Counted from the first letter of the stretch, positions 1-27,100 are shown. The stretch: 64,000 nt of DNA from Syngnathus acus (GCF_901709675.1 NC_051093.1:5415053-5479052); one strand, 5' to 3'. The notes: generated from the letters alone by a model not told the origin. Made by a program: numbers and translations.

Positions 1-3000
1 GATGCAAGATTGGAGGCCAACCCTTACCGAGTAGCTGTAACGGCAAAGTGAATGGCACGTGTTAGCAAAAAACTGTGATTGAACTTGGCAATGGACTGCC
101 TGATTGATTACACAGATTGTTCCCATTTTTAATAGCTGTGGGACAAAGATTGTGAAACGTAAAATAAATAACAGAAACAACAACCTGTTATTTTATATTG
201 TTGAAATAGCTTGCACTCTTTGATGATGTAATAATAATGTTTGTTCAACAACAAACATGGTGTTTTAAAGGTCCACTGAAAAGTGATCATTTTAAAGAAA
301 CAAAGATTTTTGAATTTTTGTGGGAGGTCCCACAGGGGCTTCGATGATGCGCTGATTAGCATATTTTAGACGGTTATGTTAGCAGTAAATCAAATCACAG
401 CCGGAGCTGAAAAGATACTGCAACATAAGTGAATAAAAATATTTTTAATAACACGATCGACTTGATAGGGCGACGGTATGAGCGCAATAGAGATAATTAG
501 ATTGTGAAAAGTGTTGATCAGAGAAGATCCAGCTGGATTTTAATGGGGGGGGGGGGCGCTGAGCAAGTCGCGAGGGGGATCTGGCTTGGAAAATGGCGGA
601 GGGGGGGCAGCGGAGAGGACAGCTGGTGGATGTTGTGATGGTAATCCAGTGAAGTCAGAGCTCAACAAAGGGGCAGCGTAGGGCCAGGTGCTACCATTGA
701 GTCGCACACTGGGAGACAAGTTCGCCGACTAGCCTGCTAGCTCGCTAGCACATGTTGATTCTCTCACAGAGCGACTTCACTTGCCACATGTTGACATTAA
801 CCTCTGTGGGACAGCTTGGATTCCATTGTATGAAGAAAAAAAAATGGCGGGTGTGATTTGTTGCTAGGCAGAGTTGGAAGAGCTCAATTATAACGACTTC
901 ATAGTGAAAAGAAAATGGCGTTTGTTCTTGGATGACGAGTCAGCATCAAGACAAATTTAAATATATACTTTATTATTTTCTGACATAAATCCCTTAAATG
1001 TGTGTAAAAGAAAAATGAGACAGAAACGAAAACATTAGTTGCCCCTGGCGCGGCCCCCATGTGGAAGCAGTGGCTGTCAGTGTTTCTTTTCCTTTTTTTT
1101 TTTTTTTTTCTTTTTTAATAAATGTGTTGCCTTTGGCCTCAGTTGCCGAGTTAGCGTATAAATTGTGCGTGTTTTGTCGTGACCCTTCAACTACTCCCAG
1201 GCCCTCGAGACATGATAAAAGGAGGCTTGTATTTTTGATCATCCGCAAACGTCCCCGTCATGCCTAATGTCCCCGTCCACAGTCGATGTTTTCTTCGGCC
1301 ATCTTCACGGCGGATTTAGAAAAGGAATGCTGCTGTCTGAGGTTCCCTCCTGTCGTTGTGGAAGTTCCAGGTTATTGTCCATCCAACCCCCCCCCCCCCC
1401 CCACCCCTCCCACCCTGGAAGCCTATTCAGGAATGCACCCGACAATACAGTCTCATTGAGGTCCTGATGGTTGGAATGTTTGACTTTGCAATTAGCTGCG
1501 AGTGGTGCCACAATGGATTGCAGAAAAGCTTTAGTTAAAAGGAAGCTCATGGCTTATATCTGACCATTCGGTTTGAAACTAATATAGGGAGGATGGTATT
1601 TGTATATAATTGTAAACTGGGAGCTCTGGTTCCCAGGCCCTGTCACAGGAAGTTCTGCCTTCTGACCTTTTTGATCCACACATCCTGTCTAATCGCAGCA
1701 GCTTTACTCAAGCATCAGGTTGACTTCATTTGGGGATAAAGTAACATAATCAATTTTGATATCTGTTTTGGGAGAGGTTTGATTATTAAGCAGGCCTTGA
1801 GAAGTTCAAATGATCTTTGTCTGTTACTGTTGTGGTGATAGTTTGAGGACTTCTGGATAGGGTCTCTTCTTTCATGTTGAAATCAAGTTTTGATTTTGGA
1901 ATTTCAAACTTTTTGCACAAATCTGGTTTAGCTTTGGTGGTTGTGGGTAGCGCTGTGGTTGTGTGTGATGCCGAATGTTTGGAAAGACCTCGGCCTCGGG
2001 GTGCGTGTCATGTGGTTATTGCTGCTATTTGAAAAATGTCAAGGAGCTGCCTCGCAAAAAAAATTATCCACGCTTTGCTTGAACTTGAATATTGTAGGAA
2101 TTGATTGCGCCGGATTTCAAAAACCTCAATCCGATTGTTTGACCGTGAGCATAATTTGTTGGAACAAACTTCCTCGCGATGGAGCGGATTGGCTTCAGAA
2201 GGAACTCAATTACAAGAAGCGAGCGGTCGTGTGTCGCCAGCTTCCTGCACATGCAAAGGTCGTTCCTCCGAAGCACTCAAACTGTCCGAACCTCACGAAA
2301 CCCTCGTTCCCAGCACCCCCTTTTCTCCCCGTTCGGGCTCCCTCTCTCCATGGGATACTGTTGCCAGGCGACGGCCTCGGCCTGTTGGTCCATGGAAGCC
2401 CAGACCTGAAAGACTAGCTGCTTGGGTCACTAACCCCCCTCTCTTCCCTCCCCCTTGGATCCCTCCGTCTTCCAACCTGATCATACAAAGGACTTCTGAC
2501 TACTTTAGTGCTTTTATTTGGGGGGGCCACAAAAACAACACCCACCCACCCCCCCAATGTGGTTGTTTGCTGAGAAAGGGAGAGCCAAGGACTCCTCAGA
2601 AAGAAAGGGGGATGTGGGTAAGGCTCAAGTTGGCATTACTATGGGAGAATAAATGTCGTTGGGTTTCACTTTTGGACCTAATCACAAAGTAGAAAGATGC
2701 TCTGAGCTCAAAGATAGCGAGCCTCTTTGATACACGTTGCTTTGTTGGGGTATGGAACCGTGTCACAGTTGACAGGGTCTTTGTTCACAGGTGAGTCGCC
2801 CTTTGACCCCGCGGCGGAGGATCTGCTATTGTTTGGGAGGAGATGAGCTCAGGTTACCCCTTGCTTCAATGAACCACAGAGCAGGAAAACCGGCATTGGG
2901 TTCCACCAGATCCCATAAATCAAAAGTCCATATCTGAAATGAAAGCTCTCACTTCCACTCGTTAAAATGCTTTCTTCTTCTTCCCCCCTTTTTGCAATTT

Positions 3001-4861
3001 CCTGTTTGGATGTCATCGTTAGTGGCTACCACGCCGGTTGTAAGTTTCTTCCCTTTGTGTTCAGGCATGCGGTTGTTTGCTTTGCATGCCGTGTTGCAGT
3101 GGTGAAGCTTTGTGTGAAGCTAAAAGGCTAAAAGGAATCGTTAATGCATGTTTTCTTTAGGTTGATGTGTCTCTTCAGTCATGTGAAGTGGTTTTTGTGT
3201 GTGTGTGTGTGTGCGTCCCCGGGAAAAAAAAGCAGTTGTTATTTTGACTCGGAGACGACTAGACGCAATGACAGATGCGGACAGATGCGTGGTGCCCGAG
3301 AAACGCAGCTGGTAAAATATCTCATGGTTTGACACAGGGAGGATTAGACACATCCATGCAAAACGGCTTGAAAGAACATCTTGCTCGTCATCATCTGGCG
3401 TCTTCTTTCTCAGAGGTCAGAAGTCGGCACCCAAGGGGGGGGAGGTTGGTGCGTAACAGCAGCCGGCACCTGCCCTTCGCGTGCTTCCCCTTGGCGTTCC
3501 CAGAAGCTGCGGAATCCGAGTCCGATAAGGACTTGTTTTGGGCCAGCGGGATCGAACTGTACGCTGGTATCAGTTGAGTTTGGGTTATGGGAGAAAGAAC
3601 GCTGGCCATGACGCGAGTCTAGACAAAAGAATGCGTGTGTTGAAAATTCAGAAAATAGCTGACCTAAGTCGCAAAAAAAAAAAAAAACTTTTGACAACCG
3701 TTGGCCTTGCCACTAGAGTCAAATCTCAACTTTGGTCTCGGGCCTTCGCCGAATGGTCCTCTATGTGCCACGTTTCTTTTTTTTTTTTTTTGTCCTGACC
3801 CGCTAGATTCCAGACATAGTTAATTTGCCTCTAAATAAACCCAGCCAAGCCATGACAAATAGCCCTGGGTACCAAGGGGCGGGCGGGGTGATTGGTTGAG
3901 TGTCAGGCTTGCTCTTTGGTCTGCCCCGTTGCCAGGGCGACGGCCATCCTGCATTTCGGAGCGAGCGCTGTGTTTTTAGAGCAGCGGACAAGGGATTACA
4001 GGAAATATGACATGGCATTCCCTCTGGACCAGACCGTCTCTAACCCCCCCCCCCTCTCTCCCAAATTCACCCCCTCTCCGTCCACCAGTTGCAGCCTCCA
4101 AAGACATTCTCTCCTGCGGCGTAGCCCCACCCCTCGCCCTGCAGCCTGAGTGACATTATCATCACAATCAGACGGGGGACCTCTGACATTTGACCTCTCA
4201 GCAGTGTGGGGAGGGGGGGGGTGCCAAGCTGGCGTTTTAGTTCGAGTGGGGGGTAGTAGCTGAACCAACTTCTAATCTTAGAGACTGTGCTTACATTCAA
4301 CTGTAAATTGTTGGGATGTTCAAAATCAGTTTTTCAGACTGATACCAATACAAGTTCTGTTTTATTTTTCATTTTTATTTATTTTTTTAAATAAATTTTA
4401 ATTTAACTCAATGACAAAAATTTGCCATAAGTATCAGCTGCTGGTATCGGCCGCATCCCAAAGGACCCGATACCTTAAAATAAGGCTGGTATTGACCCGA
4501 TTCTTAATTCTGCTATTAGCAGGCTACTCACCCATCCCTAGTAAATGTTGTGTTTCTAGTTGTTCGACTATTTAATAGTTCTATTCGACTGCACTTTTTT
4601 TTTCTTCATGTCTCTTTCTCTTGGATATGCCAGTGCAGTCCTTTGTGCTGAAGCCCTGTGGCTTCCCTTTATCATTTTGTCATTGTAACACTCCAAAGCA
4701 AGTCAAACATAGTAACAAACATAGTAAAAAGGCTGGCCTACTCCCAAAAACAACTGCAAAACAAAAAGTTTGTTTTGTAGATCAGCGTGCAATAATAGAA
4801 TGCTTGTACAAAGAAGAACAGAGGGGAATCCATTGTTGATTAAGCCTGGGGGTTCTTCGGC

Positions 4862-4896
<35 letters not shown>

Positions 4897-5690
4897 CAGC
4901 GCCTCAGGGCGAACCAAATCCTGGCCGTCACTGCTCTGTCATCAGCATCAAACAGCCTGTTTGAAGAGAGAGGGGGGGCTTGTACCCGAGGCTCCACTCT
5001 GGGTGTCGGGTTTCTAACTCAAACTAACCTCCTCCGTTAGCACAAACCTTGTCTGAACTCTCATCGGCCCGTAGAGAGCAATCAGATACTCCTAATCCGA
5101 TGTTGATATGTTTAAACAAAAGGCGAGACTGGATAGTGTGTCTTGGAAGCAAATAGAACTTCTCCAAATATCACAGCTGTCTTTTCCTCTTTGCTCAGCA
5201 TGCTGAGTGTAGACTCCAGTTTTCTTACGTCGGCACGGGGTGGAATCGTTTTGGCTTCCTGTCAGCCATCGCTGGGCGTGTTCGTATATTCTTTAGAGCC
5301 GACCTGCGGAAAAAGCCGTAACGAAGGAGGAATGTGAGCTGACACTGAAAAAATGGCTCTCGCCAGCTGGAGAGGACACAAATTGCGCGTTTGGTAAAGC
5401 CCGTCCGTCAGGATATGGCCTGGCTCCGTTTGCGAGTGCATCACTCATTCCACAAAACCACGTTGCACTTTTGAAGCAACCGGCGCTTAATATGAAATAA
5501 TTCCAGGGCGTAGACGCCAGCCTCGCACCACATTATGAGTCAAGAAGGAGTTGTCACGGGGTCTGCACGGCCAGATGCGCTGCATTAATGAACCAAATGG
5601 GAATTGGTTGCATCTGAAGATTTGCTTCTTTGGCTTTTTAGCTTGTTACCTGTTTTGGCTCTCAAAGACTTAACGCTCATATTTGTCCAG
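1..5690 (+). other. Non-coding stretch upstream of the first recognised notch3 exon (probable intron)
   Basis: No convincing coding exon was found here. The notch3 exon at 5691 begins inside a codon and inside EGF repeat 1, so an upstream exon must be spliced to it. Most or all of this stretch is therefore inferred to be an intron, and the signal-peptide exon is outside the window. Visible content is a G-run near 546-557, a C-rich run near 1386-1402, T-runs near 1087 and 3778, a short GT repeat near 3198 and a 30-base A-run at 4865-4894. The open frames present are low-complexity and match no family I recognise. A cysteine-containing segment at 1-55 is discussed under findings. Confidence 0.6.
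4865..4894. repeat. Poly(A) tract of 30 bases
   Basis: Long uninterrupted A run upstream of the first recognised notch3 exon. No upstream retroposed body or flanking direct repeat was recognised. Confidence 0.8.
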
Positions 5691-19319
<13,629 letters not shown>

Positions 19320-20750
19320 AGATGCAGTCCATGCGTCAACCTGTTTCCAAGATTTTTTATTGGATTTGGATTGACTTGTTTACGCCAAGGACCGCCCGCC
19401 CGCCCACGTGCGATGTTTGCGGACGGCCTGTGAGACACAGTAAAGGGAAAAACGTGTGTTGTCTGAAAAACTAGCAGACAAATTAATGAAGTAATTCTGT
19501 CACAGATGGACTTTATTATTAAAAAAAAAAAGTATATGAAGAAAACCAAGTCTTTTATTTCAAAAGACTGAGGGATCCTCTCCTAAAAACTAACAAACGT
19601 TTAAAAGTAGTTAAAAATCGGAAGGGAATTCATTTATTTTTATTTATTGTTTGTATTTTTGTAGGTATTTTCACACTCCTTTTTGTCCTAGTTTCATGCA
19701 AAAAAAAAAAAAGTCCCACAACCTTTCATTTGACTTCTTATTTTCCTAATTTAATTTATCCTTCAGGCCTGCTCATCACCTCTCCTGGTATTTATTCAGG
19801 CCCGTTCAAAAGTTGGGTTGCGACTCCAGAGTTCCATTTCCCATTGGATTCAATTGTGCTTTTTCTTTTTGAGTATTAAGAATGTAGATGAGCGTGTCCG
19901 AAGCACTTCAAGTGGTGACTGGCCAAATGAACCACACGATGGATATTTATATGACGGGAGTGGAAATGAAAGCATTCTTTAATGGTGGCCTTTGAAAAAG
20001 AAAAAAATATTTTTTTAGTTTTTCTTTAAGGGACAATTTTGACTAGTTTTGAAAATCAGCCTGTCACTGCCTTTTTTTAAGATTTTTTTTTTTTATCTTT
20101 GTAACAACGTTTAATACATGCATTCCTTTTTTAGTTGACCTCAGATATGCCAAGCTATGCTCACCAGCTGCTATTTTTTTCTCTCCATCATTCCTGAAAA
20201 TTTCAATATAGTTTGGGTTTAGGTTGACGTGCATCCTAAAGGACTGTTGGAAGAGATGTAAGGGAGCAACGCTACTGTGTAGTGCTGCACTTTGTTTCTT
20301 TTGACACCTTGTAAGGATGGATGAGGTTGCTTAATCCAATTAAGCCAATTTCCCGTCAGCCTTGATATGATTTATGCATCAGTAAAAGAACAATTCATAG
20401 TCATTCATCCGCACCACTCCCGTAGAAACTACTACTACTACTTCTACTATTAGTTCTTTATTTTTGTATCCTGTTCACTTTTGTTCCCAAGTTCCACCCC
20501 GACTCAATTTGTAACTGTTGTTGTTTTTGTTTGATCATTTTCGGGGTTTTATAAATATATATATTGTTTATTTTGCCTGCCAGTTTTCCCTACCAGGTCG
20601 CACTGAGTGTTTGTACATTTCAACTTTTTGACGTTTTCTGTGTGTACATATGTTTGTTACCGGGTAGATGTTTTGTTGGAAAGGTCTTATGTTTCTAAAA
20701 TGATTGTTATGTACTAAAAAGGACAAAAATAAAATGTACTTCATTTAGCA
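19320..20750 (+). other. notch3: notch3 3' UTR
   Basis: About 1.4 kb of AT-rich, non-coding sequence follows the TAA at 19317-19319 and runs to the poly(A) signal at 20728. T-runs and short A-runs are common. No long open frame with recognisable content is present. The end point is inferred from the poly(A) signal. Confidence 0.65.
20728..20733 (+). terminator. notch3 poly(A) signal AATAAA
   Basis: Canonical AATAAA followed about 25 bases later by a G/T-rich stretch (GGAGTGTGGGGCTC, from 20757), as expected of a downstream cleavage element. A second AATAAA at 20832-20837 could give a slightly longer transcript. Confidence 0.6.
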
Positions 20751-20882
20751 CAATTTGGAGTGTGGGGCTCTTATTCATGCAGATCTTAATTTTATATTTA
20801 TGCTTCTCTTTTACCCTCATGATAAGTTTACAATAAATGCTTGGAGTGACTACCACATCAGCCAATAGGCTCCTTCAGACTT

Positions 20883-20888
20883 TTTATT
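20883..20888 (-). terminator. Candidate cntnap1 poly(A) signal AATAAA
   Basis: TTTATT on the plus strand reads AATAAA on the minus strand. I saw no better signal between here and the cntnap1 stop. It lies within about 160 bp of the notch3 poly(A) signals, so the two transcripts would end tail to tail. Confidence 0.45.
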
Positions 20889-21056
20889 CAGGTGAGTTTG
20901 GCTTTACTTAGATTTATACAATAAGAATAACAACAATGGGCATTTACAGTGACAATATCACTCCAAAAAATAAAGTGTGAATGACAATATAATCAGTGAC
21001 TGAATAAAATGACCAAGTGTAATCATTTTTTCTGTTTAGATGCCACAGTCAGTTCT

Positions 21057-21078
21057 GGACACTTCATTAGGAACACTT
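21057..21078. repeat. Dispersed repeat fragment (GACACTTC-TTAGG-ACACTT type)
   Basis: This 22-bp stretch matches 59425-59446 at 20 of 22 positions. Shorter ATTAGGCACAC relatives occur at 57598 and 58505. It is followed by TCTAATGCAA. The combination resembles an abundant teleost repeat whose family I cannot name with certainty. Confidence 0.45.
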
Positions 21079-23187
21079 ACTGGTGGTCTAATGCAAGAAG
21101 TTTGACAATGTGCATGTCATTGTAGTTGGAGGTGCACTGAGAGTTGTGCAATCAAGTTTGAGCATTGTCATTTCGGCCTAATCAATGTCAAGTAGTGACC
21201 AAAGCATCTGGACATTTGAAAGCAAACAAAAATCTGTCTCCCTCTAGTGGACATTTAAGGCTCTACACCATTCAGCGCATCTACTGATGCTCACTAACAC
21301 ACTACCATGATGTCTATTAGTTGTTGGCATGTGTGCACGTCTGCTTGTTTCTCGTCTCTAGGTGGGCAAACAGTGAAAACACACACACACACAAACGCTT
21401 TGGGGGACCACGCATGGTGAGTGAGATGATACCGCTATGCTAGCTGTACAGTACACTGACACTATGCTAACAGACGCACCTGTATTCTAGCAACGCTCAT
21501 TTACATTCGTTTTTACAGCATACTCTTAAAAAATAGAGCCTCTAATTACCATCTGTACAATTTCATACATTATTGTCAATGTACAATCATTCAATCAAGC
21601 CAACAAATATACACTTTGAAGGCCTATTACAGGTAAAAGTAAGTACTTTCTTTACCCTGAACAAACTACATTCGTGTGACATTTAAAGAGTTGCTTTACA
21701 CTCTCTGTTGTGCATCTGCGGACGTAAAGAAGCTTGTTATCATGTGTTCATGCTAGGCTATATGCTTTGTTTCATATACAGTTAGCGGCTAGCAAAGAGT
21801 GAGTCGGCTCTCAGTTATTAATTTATAACATATTGCCCTAAATCTATTAGCAAATGTGTGAATTGGAAGTAATACACCATCATGGTCCTCTGTACTGTAC
21901 ATGTACTTTGTGCTTTAGGACTCTTTCGCACCAGCAGTTCCCTTTAGCCTCTTCTTATATTTTCAGTTCCTATCAATAATGCAGTGTTTCTAGAGATGGG
22001 GGAAACAGAACAATTTGACAAATTGATTTACTTGAACTACTGGTGTGAAAGCACCCTAATTAGAGTGTGTGTATGTTTGTATGTAAGCGTCTTCACTCGA
22101 TCATTGTTTCTGAAAAGCCTGACAAAAGTTAACAAGCAAGACGGATGCAAGTAGAAATTGTATGTGGACACCTGGTTACCCATCATTATGACAGTCTGAA
22201 GCTCCGTGCTAAATAGATACGGTACTGCAATCATTAAAGCTGCGAGGTCATTCTTTGCACTGCCTTACTGTAACGGTTAGGCTTCGAATACACAGTACGC
22301 AAACCTTTGCACCACGATTGTTTTATGTTCATGCTTGTCCAACATGTATGACTCGGGTTGGCTTTTTTTTTTTCAAAAGTAAGATGGATTTTAGTAGTTT
22401 GCATGGGCACATTGCGAGCTAAGTTGTCACCAGATTGTCAGCTAAAGGTGCAGGTTTCACACGGTCCATACGATAGCCTCAAATGGGCCCAGAAAATGAT
22501 TTAAGTCTGTTTCCTAATGCCTTCTAATGAATCTTTTGTGGATACTTGAGTGGGGTCAAGCTTGCTCAGATGAGGCACTTCAGTATTTCACCCTGCGGGA
22601 CAGTGTGAGACTCGCATGTGGAAGTTTTGAACTTGACAAAATATAAATTTTGTACAGCACCAGGCATTCCATCCCACCCAAGCTGGGGTTTAAAAAAAAT
22701 ACAATAAAAGAAGAGATGAAATAATTGGAAAACATAAGACAGGTGACTCTGGTGATAGTTGGGCTTTGTCTTATTGCTTGTGGGTTTAACTTATTGTGGT
22801 ACTTTTTTTAAATGTCTTTCTTTTGGTCCTTAACCAGGACATCTGAGACCATTCCCAGGGCAACAACAACAACAAATACACTGACTTCTACACCCACTTC
22901 ACTCGAAGAGCCCACAGCATCAGGTAAGAACAGTGAAAGTCCGGGAATGCATGCCTGATGGAATACCATAGAAATAATCTGACCTCAACTCAATTAATCA
23001 AAGCAAGCCAAATTAGGCTGCAGGGCAAATAGCCCCATTAATTAACCATGATGGTAGCTAAACCCACAAGTGATAGACTCAGAGGTGCTACAAATCAATA
23101 ATCAAGAAAATCAACTTAAAGACATGTAACCTATGTAAGTCCTTCCCAAAGTCACTGTCCCATTGGTCCCATGTGTTGATAATTAGC

Positions 23188-24189
23188 TTAGCCGCTCCTG
23201 AACTCTTCGTTAATTTCTGGTAGGATATTCTTTTCCCGTCTCAGCGTCTCGGTTAGGGGTCGGGCGCTGCTGGGCGAATCCAGGTGTTTGGGCTCGTTGG
23301 TGCGGTAGGTGCCCTTCTGCTGGTACGCATACACGTAGATGCTATACAAACCGGCCAGCAGAAGGAGCAGCGCCAGAATGACAATGACTGTGGGATAAAA
23401 ATAGCAGTTATAGAAAGAGATAAGAGCCACTTGACAGGCAGATGCTCAAACAGAGCGCACTTTTGCCTTATCAGCACTTTTGATCGGTCACTGGGAATTT
23501 AATGGTATTACTGTCATATGCTCGGCCATGTCTAGTTTAAAATATATTTTATTATAATTTAAATCAATACTATTAAATCAGGAAATTCACTGTCGCTTTA
23601 CGTTTTCCTGCTCATTGTTGCAATAATTGTATTCCAGCTTTGGGATGTTTGCTCTAATCTTTGACGATGACGTCTCGCATTAGTATAATACCTCTCAATC
23701 TGAGCGCTGGTGACGTATTAATCTGTAGTGTCTAGCAATGACTGGCAGTAAAATGATGAGCTCTACACAATGCCAAGACTAAACTGAGCTGATCCGGTCT
23801 CAGACATGGATCGAGTGGGGGAGTTGGTACAGTCTGTCCTTTGCATCTGTAATACAATAATGGAGGGCACTCGGCTTCTCAAGTGAAACATGCTGACACC
23901 GAGATTCAATAATAGGAGCTATGCATTGAAGAAGAACTGTAAAAAAAAGAACATTCTGAAGATCTATTTTAAAGTGGTCGATCGGGAAAAACTGTTACTT
24001 AATATCGATTTTTGGCCATTCACAAAAATGTCATAAATGTGTCTTAAATTGAAGGAGATATCATTTTTGGCCCATTTTGACATTTCATTGAATGGATTTT
24101 TAAGATCAGATACAGGTGATTAGTAACTAAAATTATGGACTCACCTATGATCCAGAATAGACCAAGGTCATCATGAATGTATATATAAT
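23188..24189 (-). other. cntnap1: cntnap1 transmembrane segment and cytoplasmic tail
   Basis: The membrane helix is split between exons 24145-24189 (ending GLFWII) and 23188-23387 (starting [15 protein letters not shown]). The tail keeps the juxtamembrane [10 protein letters not shown], equivalent to the human KGSYHTNEPK protein 4.1-binding motif, and ends [10 protein letters not shown], related to human LPQILEESRSE. The long proline/alanine-rich segment of the human tail is absent, leaving about 45 residues. Confidence 0.85.
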
Positions 24190-27100
24190 CTGAAAGGCAG
24201 ATATAAACAATAAGACAATGTAGGTACAGTTAACTTCTATATTTAGATGTGAACTGACATACCTATGGTGGTAAACCAGGGATCCACCTCCCATGGGACG
24301 TAACCAAAGACAGGAGGGAAAGCGCCGCAGTTGGACTCTGAGACATCACCTTGTGTCGTCACCGGCGGGTCCGTTTCATTCGGCCGGAAAAGAGCCCTTA
24401 GAGGAGCATAGACATTGTATCTCACGCCAGAGATGCAGCCAATGAAGCCTGGAGCATTGTGCCTCTGGATTTCATAGTCGATGTCGCCGACCTCTGGGGG
24501 ACGCACGACATAGTCAAAATACAGTCGTTTACAATAACAACAAATATGTTTCCAGCAGGGAAATGAAACATCTACCCATCACTCTGCCCAAGAACATGGA
24601 CTTTGGCGAGTCAAATCTTGCATCCTCCACTAAAGTTATCTTTTCAACAATGGGCTCCATAAAATCCACCTGTAGAAACGAGAGAGAGCATTTTATACAT
24701 TTTATCTACAGGTGAGATTACGCAGCTAATGTAAATTTTGTTCTCGCAACTGGAGATCTGGTTTTTGTTCATCGTGAAAATTGAATCATAATCATGTGGA
24801 TAAGCCGAAGAAGAGGCTCTTGACAAGTAAGAAAAGGGGTATCTTCTCTAACCTTTCAGGGTCTTGGGAAAGATAAGCATAAATACTGTCGATCCAAAGT
24901 TGCACTGTTTTGTTTGGGTGTTTGGAGGGTGGGAGGAACCTGCGTTTTGATGGTCCTGTTGTGTCTGGTGATGTTGATGTAATGGGGGTATCCATCAGCA
25001 AGGTTACGGCGAGTCAGTTCATACTTGTGGGTGATGAGTCCCAGTTTATACCTCAGATCCACGCTACCTGTGTTAAAAAAAAGTCAACATTGACGGCCGA
25101 GCGATGAAAGGTCTTGTCACATGCGGTCCCTACCGTCGTTCTTCAGCACGACAGCAATGTAGTCATGGACGAAGGAGCTGATGTAGAGCAGCACAGCCGG
25201 TTTGTAGATGGTGCTGAAGCTGAACTCTATGTCGTCCGCCGTGTCGTTATAGCCCAGGCTGAAATTGTCGTAATGCGGGTCAATCCAGTTGGCCCAAGCT
25301 GCTTCGTCGGATATCGGTTTCTTCCGCACGGTGTACTTCAGCCACGAGCCAAGCTCAAAGTGGGCACCAATATCTTAAACAAGACAAATGTTCGAACCCA
25401 ATCATCTTCATGCCTTTCTCGGTTGACCCAAGTACTCACCTTTGTGGCAGTAGAACCCATCAAATGCAGTATTGTTGCAGTCACAGGTATAGGAAGCGTA
25501 GCCCTCAATACATTGGCCACTGTTACGGCAAGGTATGGAGGCATTGAGACATTGGCCAGTACAGTTCCTCCTGATTCCTTTTTCTTCATCAACTTTCCCT
25601 TCCAAATCCAGAGGAACACCGTTCAACCTCAACCCTCGGAGACAACCCAAGAAGGGTTTTTGGGTGCGGTTACGTGAACCTAATATAAGACAGAGGTCAC
25701 ACAACTTGCTTCTGGGACCTTTAATGTATCAGTCAGTTTTGAGTCACCTACCTACAACAAGAGGATTTGTAAAGTTCATCGTGACAAAGGTCTGACTGGG
25801 GAAACGTTTGACAGTCCAAGGCTGGTAGTCGACTTTGAGTCGAGCCAATTTTACATTAATCTCGGCCTGGACAAAGTGCCACTCGTTATCGTTGAGTGGC
25901 ACGGGGGAGCGTAGTGTCACATTCTGGATGCCATCTCCCACCATGAAGACAAATACAAGATTGTGGGTTGCTGGAAAGAAGGAAGAAAAGGCTCAGAAAA
26001 GAGGTCAATCAAATGAGCAGTAAAGGTCACTGTTGGTTTGGGTGAACTCACTGTTGAGCTCTAGCCGGATAAAGTTTTTGAGGTGATCGTCGGAGTTCTC
26101 CAAGAAGACCGAGTCGTATCTGTATGTTTTGAAGTGGAACGAAATGTCAGCGCTGGAGCCCGGCTTGAAGGTGGGGAAGGTTATGTTTGCAGGTTTGGTG
26201 AAGGATATCGTGTTCCAGATGTTTCCTGCAAACAGTGTGGAATGGTTGTGAGACAAAGCAACTCAAATGCCATCAAAAACTAAACCGTAAGTGTTGAGCT
26301 CACTGTCGCCATGGCAGCGCAGAGGTCCTACTTTGAACTGTACTTCTGAGCCTGTCCTGTTGGTGTCGCCCACCACCACCCTCCTGACCGGAAGATGGTC
26401 TCTAAAGTCCAAGTAGCCTTTATCGGAGTGCCTGGAGGTTGATAACAATGACCATCCTGATACCGTCATGTCAGTGATACCGACCTTGTAAACATTATGT
26501 CCTTGTCTTACCATTGTCTGTAGTCTGCATCACAGTTGCATTGATACCTGGGGTCAGCACAGGTCTGGTTGATGGCGCAGCCACACGTTTGGACCTCTCT
26601 GAACGTTCCTCCCCAGTAATAGTGACTCTCATTATTGCGACCAATCCAGTAACTAAAAGGTCTTCCGCCTGAACCAGAGAGCGTGTCAGCATCCCAATCC
26701 TAGCTTTTCATTCCTACGGTTCTGTAGGCAGACTCACCGGGCGTGTTGAGAAAACGAGACTTGTAGCATGAATAGTCGACCCACTGCTCACAGTACAAGG
26801 AGGTATTGGCCAGGGCGGTGACTTCATCCCAAGATGCGTTCCAGTAGTTGACGTTGCCAATGTACGGATTGTCAATCGAACTCCCTGTTACCTTTGTACC
26901 TTCCTCGCGGTCATTCAAGATCACAGTCCAAGCTTTATATGCTGGAGCGGTTCAAAACAAAACAAGGAAGAGCAAGATCATATTGATGATTTGACAAATC
27001 AGAAATGTGATACAAGTCATTAGTCATACTTACATTTAATTTTACAGTATACTTCGAATGGCTTTAGCGGTCCACTCAAATCTGGATCAATGGTGTAGTT

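Larger units (their letters stand above)
20860..23187 (-). other. cntnap1: cntnap1 3' UTR (inferred extent)
   Basis: About 2.3 kb on the minus strand between the cntnap1 stop codon and a minus-strand AATAAA at 20883-20888. It contains no recognisable coding sequence. A short CA repeat lies near 21379-21392 and a fragment of a dispersed repeat at 21057-21078. The far end is inferred from the poly(A) signal only. Confidence 0.45.

Noticed and set aside
2105-2692. 195-codon frame upstream of the notch3 exons
   Set aside because: Composition is proline/serine-rich noise and no cysteine pattern fits a notch3 5' exon.
4865-4894. Processed pseudogene poly(A) tail
   Set aside because: No gene-like sequence precedes it on the same strand and no flanking direct repeats were seen.
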